Shown: positions 7,549-15,787 of the stretch, piece by piece
Numbering within the stretch: position 1 is the first letter of the stretch
Layout of the letters: each line of letters opens with the position of its first letter
From: CAYPNP01 sp964412195
GTDB lineage: Bacteria; Acidobacteriota; JAAYUB01
Length of the DNA: 64,000 nt
NCBI GenBank assembly: GCA_964412195.1
Contig: CAYPNP010000012.1
Coordinates: 62,001 to 126,000, forward strand
Reading direction: 5' to 3'
Notes under the pieces: generated by a model
What the model was told of the DNA's origin: nothing
The model's database searches: none
Seen by the model: the letters and a program-made list of their open reading frames with translations, nothing else
Position numbers and translations under genes: made by a program

Positions 7549-9792
7549 TCAGACGATCCAGTAGTATTTTTCCAGGTCATCGATGGCGATCTTCTGGGAG
7601 ATGAAACCCTGCTGGGGCATCCGCTCGGCCAGGTTGTCCCCGAGATAGATCATGAGGCAGAATTCCAGGCCCTGGTTTTCGCGGATCCCGATCTCCGCCA
7701 GGGGGACCCCCAGCTCCACGATCTGCCGGGCGCCCGCCAGGTCAAAGCTCTTGCGCTCCCGTTCCTTCCCGGCGTCGTCGACGGTGATCTTGTCGTAGGA
7801 CAGGGTCCCTTTCCGGTTGTCCTTCACCATGCGGAAGAAGACGTCCCCCGGCTTGCGGAAGTGGACCTCCACGCGGAACGGGTATTTCCGGTCGTTGAGG
7901 ATCGTCTGATCCACGTCCAGCCGGATGTAGAAGTTGTGGTGGTCGAAGCCGAAGTAGAAGCCGTTGAAGATCCGGTGCACCTGCTGCATGGTGGTGAACG
8001 TGTACTGGTTGGAGAAGTAGCCGGCCGCCAGCCACTCGAAGTAGTCGGTGATGAAACCGTCCAGCACGGGGGTGAGCAGCTCGAAGGGGCGCTGGATCTT
8101 GAACCGGCCGATCTTCTGGATGATCGGCGTCGCCAGCTCCTCCGGCGGCTCCAGCTCCAGCGCCCGCCAGGCGCTCTGCAGGTGGTTCCGGAACAGCTGG
8201 TCGAACTCCCGGTCGTACTCGGAGAAATGGTCTTCCCCGTACCACCAGAACCAGTCGCTGCCCTCGGCGATCATGACATGGCGGAGCGCCTCCTGGAAGG
8301 CCTTCTGCCGCCGGGCGTCCTGGGGGGAGATGGACAGGCCCGCCTCCTCCAGCTTCTTGCGCGTGGCCGCCAGCAGGTCCCAAGCCCTGTTCTTCTCCGG
8401 GTGGCCGACCCAGGTGGAGAACGAGCCGTAGATCCAGGAACCGGCCCGGACCTGGGTCAACGCGGGCGGTTCCTCCTCCAGGGCGAGGTACTCCGAGACG
8501 GTGGCCGGCTGGAGGAACGGGCTCTCCTGAAGGCGCCGGTAGAACTCGCGGAGGAAGTGCACCCCGTTCTCCGGGTAGTACTCCCACGCGTTCTCGCCGT
8601 CGAGGATGACCGGCACGGCGTAGTGGCGCCGGTCCTCCGGCAGCATCTTGCGGATCAACAGCAGCCGGCTGATGAGGTCATCGGCCGCCGAGGCGCCGTC
8701 GTAGGTGGAATAGGTGAAGCCCACCATGTCGGAGATGAGGTGGTCGCGGAAAAACATGTCCACGGGGCCGTGCGCCGTGTCGTGGCGATAGTGGGTGTAC
8801 TTCTTCTCGGGCGTGAAGGCGCCGCCTTCCTCGAGGGAACCGGACCGGCGCAGGGAGGCCTGGAGGATCTCCTCGTCGGTGGCCACCCAGCGGATGCCGG
8901 CCTGCCGGACCAGCGGCAGCATGTCCTCGGATACCGACCCCTCCGAAGGCCACATCCCCCGGGGCTTCTCCCCGAACAGCCGCTCGTAGGATTTCACGGC
9001 GTGCTCGATGTGCCAGGCGGCGTCCTGCGGATAGTAGAAGTTGTGCTTTGGCAGCTCGATGCCGGGCAGGGCGTCCCGGGCGGAGTTGATGTTGCACAGC
9101 AGGGGCAGGATCGGGTGGTAATAGGGGGACGTCGACACCTCGATCTGCCCGCGCGCGCGGGCCTTCCGGTACAGGGGGAGGATCTCCTTCAGGAATCCTT
9201 TCTGGATGTCCAGGAGCCGCCCCTTGTCCTCCTCGGAGAAGTGCCGGCCCTTCCAGATGAGCGCCTGGACCTCCGGTTTCGCCTTCAGGTGGTTGCCGCA
9301 CCAGGCGAGGTTGAACCAGATCTGGAGGTCGCGCAGGTCGCCCTCGGTGAAGTTCCCCGCCTTTTCCTGCAGGATCTCCACGTCGCCGATGTGGCCCCGC
9401 TTTTCGAAGAGTTCCTTGTAGCGGGGGTAGGGCTGGATCATGTTGTCGAAGTTGAGGGAAAAGAAATTCTTCAGCAGGAAGATCCGGTCCTCGAGCTGGA
9501 GCAGGCCGGCCGGTTTGCGGGTCAGCTCCAGGAAGCTGTCCGTGGCGTCGTGTTCGGTGTAATCGAGGATCTGCTCCACGAGCGAGGGCACGAGGTTGAA
9601 GGTGACATGCACCTCCGGAAATTCCTCGAGCACGGTGACCATATCGTAGTAATCCTTCAACGCGTGCAGCCGGACCCAGGGCAGCAGGTATTCCGCCTTG
9701 TCCAGTTCCTTGTAGAGCGGCTGGTGCATGTGCCACAGCACCAGCACGTACAGGGGATCGTTGCGTTTCGAGTGAATTTCCATCCTTGTCAT
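7549..9792 (-). CDS. GH57 glycoside hydrolase (alpha-amylase / amylopullulanase type)
   Basis: 747 residues. Visible GH57 motifs are LWHMHQPLY at the N-terminus, the TSPYYHPILPLL segment, GMWPSEGSVS with the presumed nucleophile E284, and VILDGENAWEYY with catalytic D398. This is the family branch related to amylopullulanase-like enzymes, distinct from the glucanotransferase next door. No signal peptide, so probably intracellular turnover of glycogen. ATG 9792 is chosen because AAGGGG lies 7 nt upstream; a TTG two codons earlier is possible. It is the first gene of the leftward operon GH57-GH57-galT-glgA, and a divergent gene starts 130 bp away. Confidence 0.87.
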   Translation of the reverse strand: MTRMEIHSKRNDPLYVLVLWHMHQPLYKELDKAEYLLPWVRLHALKDYYDMVTVLEEFPEVHVTFNLVPSLVEQILDYTEHDATDSFLELTRKPAGLLQLEDRIFLLKNFFSLNFDNMIQPYPRYKELFEKRGHIGDVEILQEKAGNFTEGDLRDLQIWFNLAWCGNHLKAKPEVQALIWKGRHFSEEDKGRLLDIQKGFLKEILPLYRKARARGQIEVSTSPYYHPILPLLCNINSARDALPGIELPKHNFYYPQDAAWHIEHAVKSYERLFGEKPRGMWPSEGSVSEDMLPLVRQAGIRWVATDEEILQASLRRSGSLEEGGAFTPEKKYTHYRHDTAHGPVDMFFRDHLISDMVGFTYSTYDGASAADDLISRLLLIRKMLPEDRRHYAVPVILDGENAWEYYPENGVHFLREFYRRLQESPFLQPATVSEYLALEEEPPALTQVRAGSWIYGSFSTWVGHPEKNRAWDLLAATRKKLEEAGLSISPQDARRQKAFQEALRHVMIAEGSDWFWWYGEDHFSEYDREFDQLFRNHLQSAWRALELEPPEELATPIIQKIGRFKIQRPFELLTPVLDGFITDYFEWLAAGYFSNQYTFTTMQQVHRIFNGFYFGFDHHNFYIRLDVDQTILNDRKYPFRVEVHFRKPGDVFFRMVKDNRKGTLSYDKITVDDAGKERERKSFDLAGARQIVELGVPLAEIGIRENQGLEFCLMIYLGDNLAERMPQQGFISQKIAIDDLEKYYWIV

Positions 9793-9922
9793 ATTCAAAC
9801 CCCTTGCCGGGTCGATAATTAGTTATCATATCATCAGAACGGCGGCTGGCGAAAGATGCTCTTCCCTTTCCCACCCGCCTTTGTTATAGTCAGGCAAACA
9901 ACCTGAAGAATGACAATCAGTT

Positions 9923-10393
9923 ATGAACTTCGTCCTGAGCGCTGAAAAGATCTCCCCCGAGGAGGTCGTCCTCCGACGGGACGGTGAGCCGCTCTTCCGG
10001 ATCCGGAGCCGGACGGTTTTCCGCGGCGCTGACCCAATCTGGGAGATCGCCCATCGGGGCGAGCACCTTTTCGAGGGCAGCTGGCAGATCGTCTCGTTCG
10101 CGGACGGGGAAACGCTGGCCAGCTACCGATACATCTCCTCCTCCTACCGCTACGGCGAAGACCTCCGCATCCGCTGCCCCGAACCGCAAGGCGAACTCCT
10201 TTTCCGGCGCGTGGATCCGGAGCAGGACCGCTGGCTGCTGCTGACACGGACCGGCGAGGTGCTGCTCGAGACCCTGGCGCCGGCGGCCGGCGGGAGCTGG
10301 GAGCTCCAGATCGCCGGGCCGCTGGACGAGACGGCCTTGTGGCCCGTGGTGTGCCTGCTGACCTTCGACCGTCTGGCGTCCGGCCGGCTCTGA
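9923..10393 (+). CDS. small conserved-looking protein, beta-rich, function unknown
   Basis: 156 residues, no signal peptide or membrane segment. The sequence alternates short beta-strand-like stretches (VVLRRDGEPLFRIRSR, WQIVSFADGE, LLFRRVDPEQDRWLLL). This vaguely recalls the tubby/LURP-one-like fold, a guess from pattern only. It is divergent from the glycogen operon and ends before a strong hairpin. The start ATG has only a weak GAAGAA upstream. Composition matches its neighbours. Confidence 0.6.
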   Translation: MNFVLSAEKISPEEVVLRRDGEPLFRIRSRTVFRGADPIWEIAHRGEHLFEGSWQIVSFADGETLASYRYISSSYRYGEDLRIRCPEPQGELLFRRVDPEQDRWLLLTRTGEVLLETLAPAAGGSWELQIAGPLDETALWPVVCLLTFDRLASGRL

Positions 10394-10517
10394 GCCCACC
10401 GGCACCTCCCGCCCCTCCCCGTGCCTTTCCCGCTCCCCTGATCGCGCCTGGCCCGCCTCCGCCGGCGGCCGCCCCGCGCAGGCCGCCGACAGCACTGCGG
10501 CCCGGCCCTGAAAATCG

Positions 10518-10545
10518 AATGCCCGGCGGTGCGCCGCCGGGCATT
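10518..10545. terminator. bidirectional hairpin between convergent genes
   Basis: Perfect 12-bp stem AATGCCCGGCGG / CCGCCGGGCATT with a 4-nt loop, between the plus-strand gene ending at 10393 and the minus-strand gene ending at 10575. There is no clear T tract, so it may act as a barrier or processing site. Confidence 0.5.
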
Positions 10546-10574
10546 CCGGGGAAACGACGGATCCGACCCGGCGG

Positions 10575-13500
10575 TTATTCGCCGCTGACGCCCAATCCCA
10601 TGTATGAGCTCAGCTTGGTCTGATCCATGGACACGTAGAACAGGTCTCCGATCACCTGGTCGGCCGACTCGACGTAGATCCAGGCGATTTCATTCACGGT
10701 CGACGGGAACATGGCGCTCAGGCCCATGTCCAGCTTGCCCTTGGCCACGAGGCTGGTGGCGTAGTCGCCCTTGGCGGCGCCGTTGATGTCGAAGGCGTGG
10801 ACGGTCACGCTGTTGGCCACCGCGGCCAGGTTGGTCACCCGCAGGAAGCTCTGCCAGTCGGCGCCGGTCCGGACCAGCGGGAAGTAGAGCTTCGTCACGC
10901 CGGACTCTACCCCGATGACGCCGTCGAACTGGTAGGGCGCCTGGTCGGGGTGGGTGGTGTAATACAGCTCGAAGCCAATGAGCTTGTCCAGCGCCCCGAC
11001 CTTGAGATAGGCGGAGCCGGCGGGCAGCTGGTTGTTGAAGAAATTCTCGATCATCCGGGTCTTCTGCTCCAGCACCGCCACGGGGCTTTCGGCTTCCGCC
11101 AGCTTGTTCCCCTGGACGTCGTAGAGTTCCAGGTGGACGGTGGTCGCCGCGGCGCCCAGGTTCGAGAACGTGACGCCGATGGAGTAGAAGCCGGTGTCCG
11201 GGATCTCGTTGTAGAACACCCGGAACGGGTAATCCTGCTGGCCGGACGGCAGGGTGGTCACGCGGACCTGGGCCGTGGCCTCCGATTCCTCGCTGCCCGT
11301 GTTGACCGCCTTGAGGGAGTACCAGTGGGTGGACTGGGGCTGGAGGCCGGTGACGGTGTAGTTGGTGCCGGTCACGTTGGCGATCAGGTTGGGCACCGGC
11401 CCGTCATTGTTGTAGACCGAATAGTGGTCAATGTCGGACTCCGGATTGGGATTCCAGGCGAGGTAGATCTCGGACGCGGAGATCGCCGAGCCGGTGAATC
11501 CCGTGGGGGTCGTCGGCCGGGCCAGGGCGACGTCCTTCGGGTCCTCCCCTTCGGCGGCGCTCTTGGCGGTCGTCTTGAACAATTCCACCGTGGGCGAGAA
11601 CGCCGGCAATCCGGCGAGGCCCTCGAACTGGAAGGAGCCGAACAGCTCGAAGCCGATGAGCGCCTTGGACGAATCCACCTTGATGAAGCGGATCCGCCCC
11701 GGGTCGGCATAGCTGAAGATGCTCTCGATCAGCCGGACGTACTTGCCGTTGGGGGGAATGGCCAGCGTCGTGGACGTCAGGTATTCGCCCGTCTCGCTGA
11801 ACGCCAGCAGGGTCGGCATGGCGGTGTCCGAGCCGGTGTTGATCAGGGTGAGGCCGGTATAGTAGATGTCGGACGTGTACACGTACGGGAAGATCAGGTC
11901 CGTGGCGCCCCGGGAGAACATCGGGATGGTCACCATCGTCTGGTCGTCCCGGGTGCCGAAGATCAGGACGCCCTTCAGGTCGGAGGCGCTGGCCACCTTG
12001 ACCCAGATGTCCTGCGTGAACGTATCCGGCGTGAAGATGTCGGCAACGTCCGCCTCGAAGCAAGCGGAGGGCGCGAGGGACGGCAGGGTCACCGTCTCCA
12101 CCAGGTTCCCGCCGGCGTTGTACGCGAAGAAGATGACGGCATTGTCCTCCGTCCCGATGTTGACCAACGAGATGCGGGTCATCCAGGCCTCGGTGTTGGC
12201 CACGTGGGCGCACAGCAGGTCCTGGGTCAGGCCGAAGGTGGTGGCCTGGACGGGATCGCTCTGGGCCGACTTGTTCCCGGCGTTGTCCTTCGCCAGGACG
12301 GTGTAGCTGTACGTCGTCAGGGGTTGGAGGTTCGAATCGAGGTAGTAGGCCTGCGTGGTGGTGGCGAGCAGCGTGCCGCCGCGGTACAGCTCGTAGCCGG
12401 CCAGTCCGCTGCCGCCCGTGTCGGTGACGGCGTCCCAGGTGAGTTGGATGGAGTAGGCGTCCAGGGGGCTGGCGTTCAGGTTCGCCGGCACCGGCGGGGC
12501 CACGTCGTCCGCCACCAGCGTGGTGATAGAAACCGGATCGGTGTAGTGGGAGGGGCGTCCCAGGGAGTCATAGGCCCGGATGGAGAACTTGTATGTCTGC
12601 TCGGACGTCAGTCCGGTGACGTGGTAGGACGTGCTGCCGGTGTTGGCGATGCGGGTATAGGTGTACCCGCCGAAGGGAGAGCTCACCGCGAAGTACACGC
12701 CGTAGAAATCGAGGGTGCTGCCCGCCGGCGGAACGGAAGCGTTCCAGGTCAGGTCCACCCAGCTGCCGCCGACCGCGTTGGCGTGGACGTTGGTGGGATC
12801 CGTCGGGGCCAGGTCGGTCGTGGAGGCGGTGATCCGGTTGGAGTGGTCGGATTCCAGCGACCGGTTGGTCACCGCCGTCACGGTGTAATAATACGTCGTC
12901 GAGGGCTGCAGGTTGGTCAGCACCGTAGACAGGGTGGTCACCACCGCCACGGCCACGCCGCTGTCCACGGGAGACGTGGCGGATGTGTGCCGGTAGACCA
13001 CGTACTGGGCGATGACCGCTCCGTTGTCGACGGGGGCGCTCCAGGCCAGGGCGATGGTGGTGGGCGTCCGGGCGGTCGTGTGGAGGCTCTGGGGCGGATT
13101 GGGCTCGATCAGGGTGGGATCCTGCTGGGTCCGGACGCTGATCGCCGTGCATTTGGCCGACTCGTTTCCCGCGTTGTCCACCGCGCTCACCTGATAGGTA
13201 TATTCCGTGTTCTGGGTGAGGCCGGTGTTGGTGTACGCGGTGAGCGTGACCTCTGCGATGGCGGTCGCCCCCGAATTCCGATACACCTTGTAGGAGCGCA
13301 TCCCGCTCCCCCCCGTGTTGTCCTGGGAGGCGTTCCACGTCAGGCGGATGGAAGTGGTGCTCAGCGCGGTGCCTTGCAGGTTCGCCGGGACCGACGGCGG
13401 CGTCTGGTCCGTGCTGACGTTGGCCGTGGCGATGACGCTCCAGTCCGAGGCGTTGGCCGCGTTGTCCACGGCGCGGACCCGGTAGTAGATGGGATAGCCG

Positions 13501-15701
13501 GGGTACGCCTGGGTGTCGACGTACTCGGCGGTGGGATGGTTCAGCGTGGTGATCGTCTGGAAGAGGGCATCGTCGCCCAGCTTCTTCTGGATTTCGTAAT
13601 AGTGCACACCGGAATCGGCATCGCTGGAGAGCCCCCAACCGACCAGCACCTGGGTGTTGCCGTTGATGTAGACCGCGGTCACGCCGGTGGGGACGGTGGG
13701 AGGTGTCGCGTCCAGCAGGGTGGTCGCCTGGATGGAAATGGCCGACGGATCGGTCACCACGGTCTCCAGGCCCACCGCGTCCACCGCCGTGACGTAATAC
13801 CGGTAGGTTGTTCCCACCGCCAGGTTGGAGTGGACGTAGTACAAGCCGGTGGGCATGCCGAGGACGCTGTAGGAGGGCGCGCTGGCCAGCTTCCCGTACA
13901 CCTTGTAGTAGGCCACGGAGGTGCAGGCGTCCACCGCGGCGTTCCACCGGACGGTGATGGAAGTCATGGTGATTTCGCTCGACGGGGCGCGGAGGCTGCC
14001 CGGGAGGGGCGGGGTTCCCCGGTCGATCTGCGCCGCCGCGGAATCGCCGCTCACCGTCTCGTAGACTTCCCCGCCGATCCAGTTGGAGGCCTGCACCCGG
14101 ACCACGAAGCTGAGACACCCCTGGTCCTGGCGGTAGGTGACGTTGAAGGACCGGCTCGCCACCCCGGAAAAAGTCGTGGAGGACAGGGCCGCCTGGGCAT
14201 CCAGGTCATACAACGAGAAGCCCGACGGCTGGCCGTTTTCCAGGACCGTGATGGTCACGTTGGGGGGGCCGCCGGCGGGGGGCAGGCCGATGGGGTAATC
14301 CAACCCGTACTGGTCGACCGTGGTGATGGTCAGCAGCATGGCGTTCGAGGAGGTCGTCGGCGTGAGCTGGACGTTGACGGAGGTCAGCTCCGGCGGGGCC
14401 AGCTCCTGGCTCACGGCGTCGGTGGAGGTGGTGTTGCCCTTGTAATCGGAGACAACCAGCTTGTAGTAGTAAGTGTTGCCACCCTCCAGGGTGGTATCCT
14501 TGTAATAGAAATATCCACCTTCGATCTTGAACTTGTCGCCGCCGGGGAATTCATGGACGTCGTCCGGGAAGTGGGGCAGCTGATAGTGCTTCCACAGCTG
14601 GTTCTGGGCGGACGGGACGAATCCCGCACCCTCCGTGGAACGGTACAGGGCATAGCTTTTGACCCCGGAGCGGTAGGACGAGTTCGGGCTGTCGTAGATG
14701 TAAGGCCACTTGAGCGTGATGGTGTTGGATTGCAGGCCGGAGATGGTCAGCGCGTTGGACGCCATCACCGGCGGGATGTCGTCCACGTCGTTGGGAGACA
14801 CCCGCGTAATGGCGCTGATCAGGGCGGCATACCCGCTTACCCCGTCGCTGTACGTATAATACAGGTCGTTGAATCCGTCCGCGTTGAAATCCTCCAGGAA
14901 CACGCTGGCCGCCTGGCCGGTCACGTCGCTGCTGTGAGCCCAGACTTCCGAACCGAAGGTGCTGTAATTGGTGGGCGAGCCGTTGTTGCGATAGATCCGG
15001 ACGCCTCCGAAAAGCAACGCTCCCAGGATGTCAAAATCCCCATCCCCCTCTTCGTCACACCAGGTGTGCTTGGCCGAATCGCCGCCGCAGCTGGTGGTGG
15101 GCAGCCCGGAGGTGATGCGGGTCCACGTCACTCCCTGGCCGTCCACCCACCCATCGTTTTCCTTGTCCCGGTTGAGATAATAGTACATTGTCCCGTTGGC
15201 GTCGTTGAGCACCATGTCCAGGTCGCCATCCCCGTCCATATCGATGAAATTAGCCATCTGGAGGCGATAGTCGAGATCGATGTTATTGAAGGAATCCTGG
15301 AAATTACCGCTCTTCACCAGTTCCGACCAGGAAGGATTCTGGGCCGTGCCGGTGTTCCGCCGCCAGCCAATGGTGCCCAGCTGGGTCCCGTAGAAGAGAT
15401 CCAGGTCGCCGTCGTAGTCGATGTCGAAGAAAACACCGCAGACACGGTCGAAGCCGGCGAACAGCGGCACGGAGTAATACTCCGTGTCGTACACCGGAGC
15501 CTGGGCCGTGCCGATGTTGAGATACACTTTCAACTTGTTGACGTCGCCGAGGATGAGATCCAGCAAGCCGTCCCGATTGACATCGGCGAAATATACCTTC
15601 GAATTGGCGGTGGGCGCAACGGCGGCGGGCGAAAACACCCCCATCATCTGCGTCATCAGGATGATCAGTCCGGTGCAAAGGTATATCTGTCGAGTGGACA
15701 T
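10575..15701 (-). CDS. giant secreted FG-GAP/VCBS and fibronectin-III repeat protein with envelope modules
   Basis: 1708 residues. A signal peptide occupies ~1-28. Residues ~35-300 hold five VCBS/FG-GAP-type calcium loops (DVNRDGLLD, DIDYDGDLD, DMDGDGDLD, DEEGDGDFD, DFNADGFND). Residues ~310-1150 hold about seven Fn3 domains, many starting PPxxPxNL..W. Two ~105-residue units of a shared module follow (~1155-1370), then one more Fn3, then two final units to the end (WMTRISLVNIG, YYTGLTLINTG, FYSIGVTFSNLG, WQSFLRVTNL). Probably an extracellular adhesin or matrix protein. No C-terminal sorting signal is recognised. The start ATG follows AAAAGGAGGG. The leader carries a CRP-like site. The module also occurs in the next genes upstream. 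Confidence 0.9.
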   Translation of the reverse strand: MSTRQIYLCTGLIILMTQMMGVFSPAAVAPTANSKVYFADVNRDGLLDLILGDVNKLKVYLNIGTAQAPVYDTEYYSVPLFAGFDRVCGVFFDIDYDGDLDLFYGTQLGTIGWRRNTGTAQNPSWSELVKSGNFQDSFNNIDLDYRLQMANFIDMDGDGDLDMVLNDANGTMYYYLNRDKENDGWVDGQGVTWTRITSGLPTTSCGGDSAKHTWCDEEGDGDFDILGALLFGGVRIYRNNGSPTNYSTFGSEVWAHSSDVTGQAASVFLEDFNADGFNDLYYTYSDGVSGYAALISAITRVSPNDVDDIPPVMASNALTISGLQSNTITLKWPYIYDSPNSSYRSGVKSYALYRSTEGAGFVPSAQNQLWKHYQLPHFPDDVHEFPGGDKFKIEGGYFYYKDTTLEGGNTYYYKLVVSDYKGNTTSTDAVSQELAPPELTSVNVQLTPTTSSNAMLLTITTVDQYGLDYPIGLPPAGGPPNVTITVLENGQPSGFSLYDLDAQAALSSTTFSGVASRSFNVTYRQDQGCLSFVVRVQASNWIGGEVYETVSGDSAAAQIDRGTPPLPGSLRAPSSEITMTSITVRWNAAVDACTSVAYYKVYGKLASAPSYSVLGMPTGLYYVHSNLAVGTTYRYYVTAVDAVGLETVVTDPSAISIQATTLLDATPPTVPTGVTAVYINGNTQVLVGWGLSSDADSGVHYYEIQKKLGDDALFQTITTLNHPTAEYVDTQAYPGYPIYYRVRAVDNAANASDWSVIATANVSTDQTPPSVPANLQGTALSTTSIRLTWNASQDNTGGSGMRSYKVYRNSGATAIAEVTLTAYTNTGLTQNTEYTYQVSAVDNAGNESAKCTAISVRTQQDPTLIEPNPPQSLHTTARTPTTIALAWSAPVDNGAVIAQYVVYRHTSATSPVDSGVAVAVVTTLSTVLTNLQPSTTYYYTVTAVTNRSLESDHSNRITASTTDLAPTDPTNVHANAVGGSWVDLTWNASVPPAGSTLDFYGVYFAVSSPFGGYTYTRIANTGSTSYHVTGLTSEQTYKFSIRAYDSLGRPSHYTDPVSITTLVADDVAPPVPANLNASPLDAYSIQLTWDAVTDTGGSGLAGYELYRGGTLLATTTQAYYLDSNLQPLTTYSYTVLAKDNAGNKSAQSDPVQATTFGLTQDLLCAHVANTEAWMTRISLVNIGTEDNAVIFFAYNAGGNLVETVTLPSLAPSACFEADVADIFTPDTFTQDIWVKVASASDLKGVLIFGTRDDQTMVTIPMFSRGATDLIFPYVYTSDIYYTGLTLINTGSDTAMPTLLAFSETGEYLTSTTLAIPPNGKYVRLIESIFSYADPGRIRFIKVDSSKALIGFELFGSFQFEGLAGLPAFSPTVELFKTTAKSAAEGEDPKDVALARPTTPTGFTGSAISASEIYLAWNPNPESDIDHYSVYNNDGPVPNLIANVTGTNYTVTGLQPQSTHWYSLKAVNTGSEESEATAQVRVTTLPSGQQDYPFRVFYNEIPDTGFYSIGVTFSNLGAAATTVHLELYDVQGNKLAEAESPVAVLEQKTRMIENFFNNQLPAGSAYLKVGALDKLIGFELYYTTHPDQAPYQFDGVIGVESGVTKLYFPLVRTGADWQSFLRVTNLAAVANSVTVHAFDINGAAKGDYATSLVAKGKLDMGLSAMFPSTVNEIAWIYVESADQVIGDLFYVSMDQTKLSSYMGLGVSGE

Positions 15702-15732
15702 GAAGCCCTCCTTTTATTTTCGTAACGAAAGA

Positions 15733-15774
15733 ATCATAACATTATCACAGATTCCCTTGGTGATCATTGTCACA
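15733..15774 (-). promoter_or_regulatory. candidate CRP-family-activated promoter
   Basis: Minus strand: TATGAT (-10, five of six) at 15738-15733, preceded 17 bp upstream by a poor -35 (ACCAAG). TGTGACAATGATCACC at 15774-15759 matches TGTGA-N6-TCACA at nine of ten positions. Its centre is at about -40.5 from the predicted start 15726, the class II activator position. The leader to the ATG would be about 25 nt. Confidence 0.45.
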
Positions 15775-15787
15775 TAATTCAATTTTG

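Noticed and set aside
9840..9922. TATAGT at 9885-9890 as promoter of the 9923 gene
   Set aside because: No -35 at acceptable spacing; too weak to list as a feature.
10797..15725. 1642-codon plus-strand ORF opposite the giant adhesin
   Set aside because: The minus frame has a signal peptide, VCBS and Fn3 domains; the antisense frame is compositionally random Val/Gly/Arg/His sequence.
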